This document shows positions 5,800 through 7,044 of a stretch of DNA of 7,044 nucleotides, piece after piece. The number at the start of each line of letters is the position of its first letter. Within the stretch, counting starts at the first letter, position 1. The notes under the pieces were generated by a model that was given only the letters and a program-made list of their open reading frames with translations, searched no databases and was not told the DNA's origin. This DNA comes from UBA9547 sp043769845 (lineage in GTDB: Bacteria > Bacteroidota > Bacteroidia > Cytophagales > UBA9547), in assembly GCA_043769845.1 (NCBI GenBank), contig JAYVIX010000080.1, positions 1 to 7,044 of the forward strand, given 5' to 3'. Made by a program: the position numbers and the translations under genes.

Positions 5800-7044
5800 A
5801 TGGAAAATTTTGTCGTTTCGGCTAGAAAGTACAGACCTGCGATGTTCAACTCAGTCGTTGGCCAATCGCATATTACTACTACGCTAAAAAATGCAATAAA
5901 AAACAATCACCTCGCCCAAGCATTTCTTTTTTGTGGACCAAGAGGTGTAGGTAAGACGACTTGCGCACGGATTCTTGCCAAAACGATCAATTGCACCAAT
6001 CTTACGAGCGAACACGAGGCTTGCAATAAATGTGAGTCTTGCAAAAGCTTCAATTCGGGTGCTTCGATGAACATTCATGAATTGGATGCGGCCTCGAACA
6101 ATTCGGTAGATGATATTCGAAACTTGGTCGAGCAAGTGCGATATGCACCACAATCTGGCAAATACAAAATCTATATTATAGATGAGGTTCACATGCTTTC
6201 GCAGGCGGCCTTCAATGCCTTTCTGAAAACTTTAGAAGAACCGCCTTCTTATGCCATCTTCATTTTGGCTACTACAGAAAAGCACAAAATCATTCCTACG
6301 ATTCTATCTCGTTGTCAAATATTCGATTTCAACAGGATTCAGGTAAAGGACATTACCAAACATTTGATTGAAATAGCCGATAAGGAAACCATCAAATACG
6401 AAGAGGAAGCGCTCCACCTAATCGCCCAAAAAGCAGATGGAGCATTGCGTGATGCACTTTCGATCTTTGATTTGATCGTAACCTATTCGTTGGGACATGC
6501 CATCACCTATAAGGCAACTATCGACAATTTACATATTCTAGATTATGAATATTATTTCAAGATAACTGACGCTATTTTACAAGAAAAACCCAATCAGTTG
6601 CTCTTGTATTTTGACGAAATTTTGGCCAAAGGCTTTGATGGTCACAACTTTATCGTTGGGCTTTCGGAACATTTCAGAAATTTGATGGTGTGCAAAGACG
6701 AAATCACACTCAAATTGTTAGAAGTATCTGATTCGGCCAAACAAAAATACAGAGAACAGGCTACGCAAGCATCGGCTTCGGTGCTGATGTCGGCTTTATC
6801 CATCACCAACCATTGCGACACACAGTATAAATCCTCCAAAAATACCCGTTTGCATGTCGAATTGGCCTTGATGAAAATGGCCTACCTAAGTCAAGCAATT
6901 CAACTAGCACGTTCAGTAGACGAGCTAAAAAAAAAAGCTAATACCGAACCAGTAAATGCTGCTACCGAAAATGTAGCAGAAAAAAAAAATGACATTAAAA
7001 TCTCAGCACCTGTAAAATCGACTTTCAAACTCCCCACTTTAGAA
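5800..7044 (+). CDS. dnaX: DNA polymerase III subunit gamma/tau, 5' part (runs off the right edge)
   Basis: DnaX is the ATPase of the clamp loader, which opens the beta sliding clamp and places it on primed DNA; the full-length tau form also ties the loader to the polymerase and the DnaB helicase. The first 415 codons are present. Visible are the SARKYRP start (7-13), Walker A GPRGVGKT (46-53), a zinc module with C65, C75, C78 and C81, Walker B IIDEVH (126-131), sensor 1 around LATTEK (156-161), the SRC arginine-finger motif (170-172) and sensor 2 GALRDALS (214-221). The oligomerisation domain III follows, ending near residue 370. The sequence then becomes low-complexity and lysine-rich, with two A10 runs where gamma-type truncation is expected. 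The ATG at 5800 is supported by homology right from residue 3; the next ATG (5842) would delete the conserved RKYRP. No Shine-Dalgarno sequence is present and the predicted mRNA is nearly leaderless. The tau C-terminal domains lie outside the window. Confidence 0.97.
   Translation, partial: MENFVVSARKYRPAMFNSVVGQSHITTTLKNAIKNNHLAQAFLFCGPRGVGKTTCARILAKTINCTNLTSEHEACNKCESCKSFNSGASMNIHELDAASNNSVDDIRNLVEQVRYAPQSGKYKIYIIDEVHMLSQAAFNAFLKTLEEPPSYAIFILATTEKHKIIPTILSRCQIFDFNRIQVKDITKHLIEIADKETIKYEEEALHLIAQKADGALRDALSIFDLIVTYSLGHAITYKATIDNLHILDYEYYFKITDAILQEKPNQLLLYFDEILAKGFDGHNFIVGLSEHFRNLMVCKDEITLKLLEVSDSAKQKYREQATQASASVLMSALSITNHCDTQYKSSKNTRLHVELALMKMAYLSQAIQLARSVDELKKKANTEPVNAATENVAEKKNDIKISAPVKSTFKLPTLE
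6927..6936 (+). promoter_or_regulatory. First A10 slippery run in dnaX
   Basis: Ten A in a row, read in frame as ctA AAA AAA AAA gct (L376-KKK-A380). A -1 shift, or one extra A in the mRNA, reads AAA AGC TAA and stops at 6939-6941, giving a product of 380 residues. A +1 shift, or loss of one A, stops at TAA 6953-6955. It lies just after domain III, the expected place for making a gamma subunit. There is no clear upstream Shine-Dalgarno-like stimulator, which favours transcriptional slippage over the E. coli type of frameshift. Confidence 0.6.
6959..6979 (+). other. 7-base-pair hairpin directly before the second A10 run
   Basis: CTGCTAC (6959-6965) and GTAGCAG (6973-6979) are perfect reverse complements around the loop CGAAAAT. 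The stem ends at the base just before the second A10 run, and begins 22 bases after the first. A hairpin formed behind RNA polymerase at a homopolymer could favour slippage. It is short and could be a chance result of repeated alanine codons. Confidence 0.4.
6980..6989 (+). promoter_or_regulatory. Second A10 slippery run in dnaX
   Basis: Ten A in a row, read in frame as gAA AAA AAA AAt gac (E394-K-K-N397-D). A -1 shift, or one extra A in the mRNA, puts TGA (6990-6992) immediately after the run, giving a product of 397 residues. A +1 shift stops at TAA 7013-7015. Together with the first run it provides two chances to end translation between domain III and the tau-specific part. Confidence 0.55.

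Overview
The window reads like an ordinary chromosomal segment of a Bacteroidota bacterium (Cytophagia- or Flavobacteriia-like). It is AT-rich. No gene has a convincing Shine-Dalgarno sequence. Several genes are preceded by the phylum's TTTG/TTG - N19-21 - TAnnTTTG promoter pattern, and the DnaX N-terminus (MENFVVSARKYRP) has the form I associate with this phylum. The assignment rests on motifs and remembered family sequences, not on a search.

Layout: 1-271 is a regulatory-looking intergenic stretch with two perfect palindromes, a direct repeat and possibly the start of a leftward gene. All confident genes run rightward: a sodium:solute symporter (272-1660); class II fructose-bisphosphate aldolase (1788-2876), closed by a strong intrinsic terminator; a HAD-IIIA phosphatase of the GmhB type (2961-3473) whose usual zinc ligands are missing; an exported zinc-dependent phospholipase C / S1-P1 nuclease-like protein (3615-4625); two tandem paralogous exported proteins of unknown function (4627-5166 and 5248-5778) separated by a terminator; and the first 415 codons of dnaX (5800 to the right edge).

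The symporter, aldolase and phosphatase are housekeeping or metabolic genes with no obvious shared pathway. The phospholipase-like gene and the first small exported protein are one base apart and almost certainly co-transcribed from a good promoter at 3566-3596. The second paralogue sits behind a terminator and may be expressed less, or from its own weak promoter. dnaX has a near-perfect promoter inside the end of the preceding gene, placed so that its mRNA should have little or no leader.

The most interesting signal is in dnaX. Two runs of exactly ten A lie 43 bases apart just after the conserved clamp-loader domains. At each run a -1 shift (or one extra A in the mRNA) reaches a stop codon within one codon. 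This is the expected layout for making a short gamma-type subunit by transcriptional slippage or ribosomal frameshifting, as known for Thermus and E. coli dnaX, but here the site appears doubled. No RNA genes, CRISPR arrays or insertion sequences were seen.
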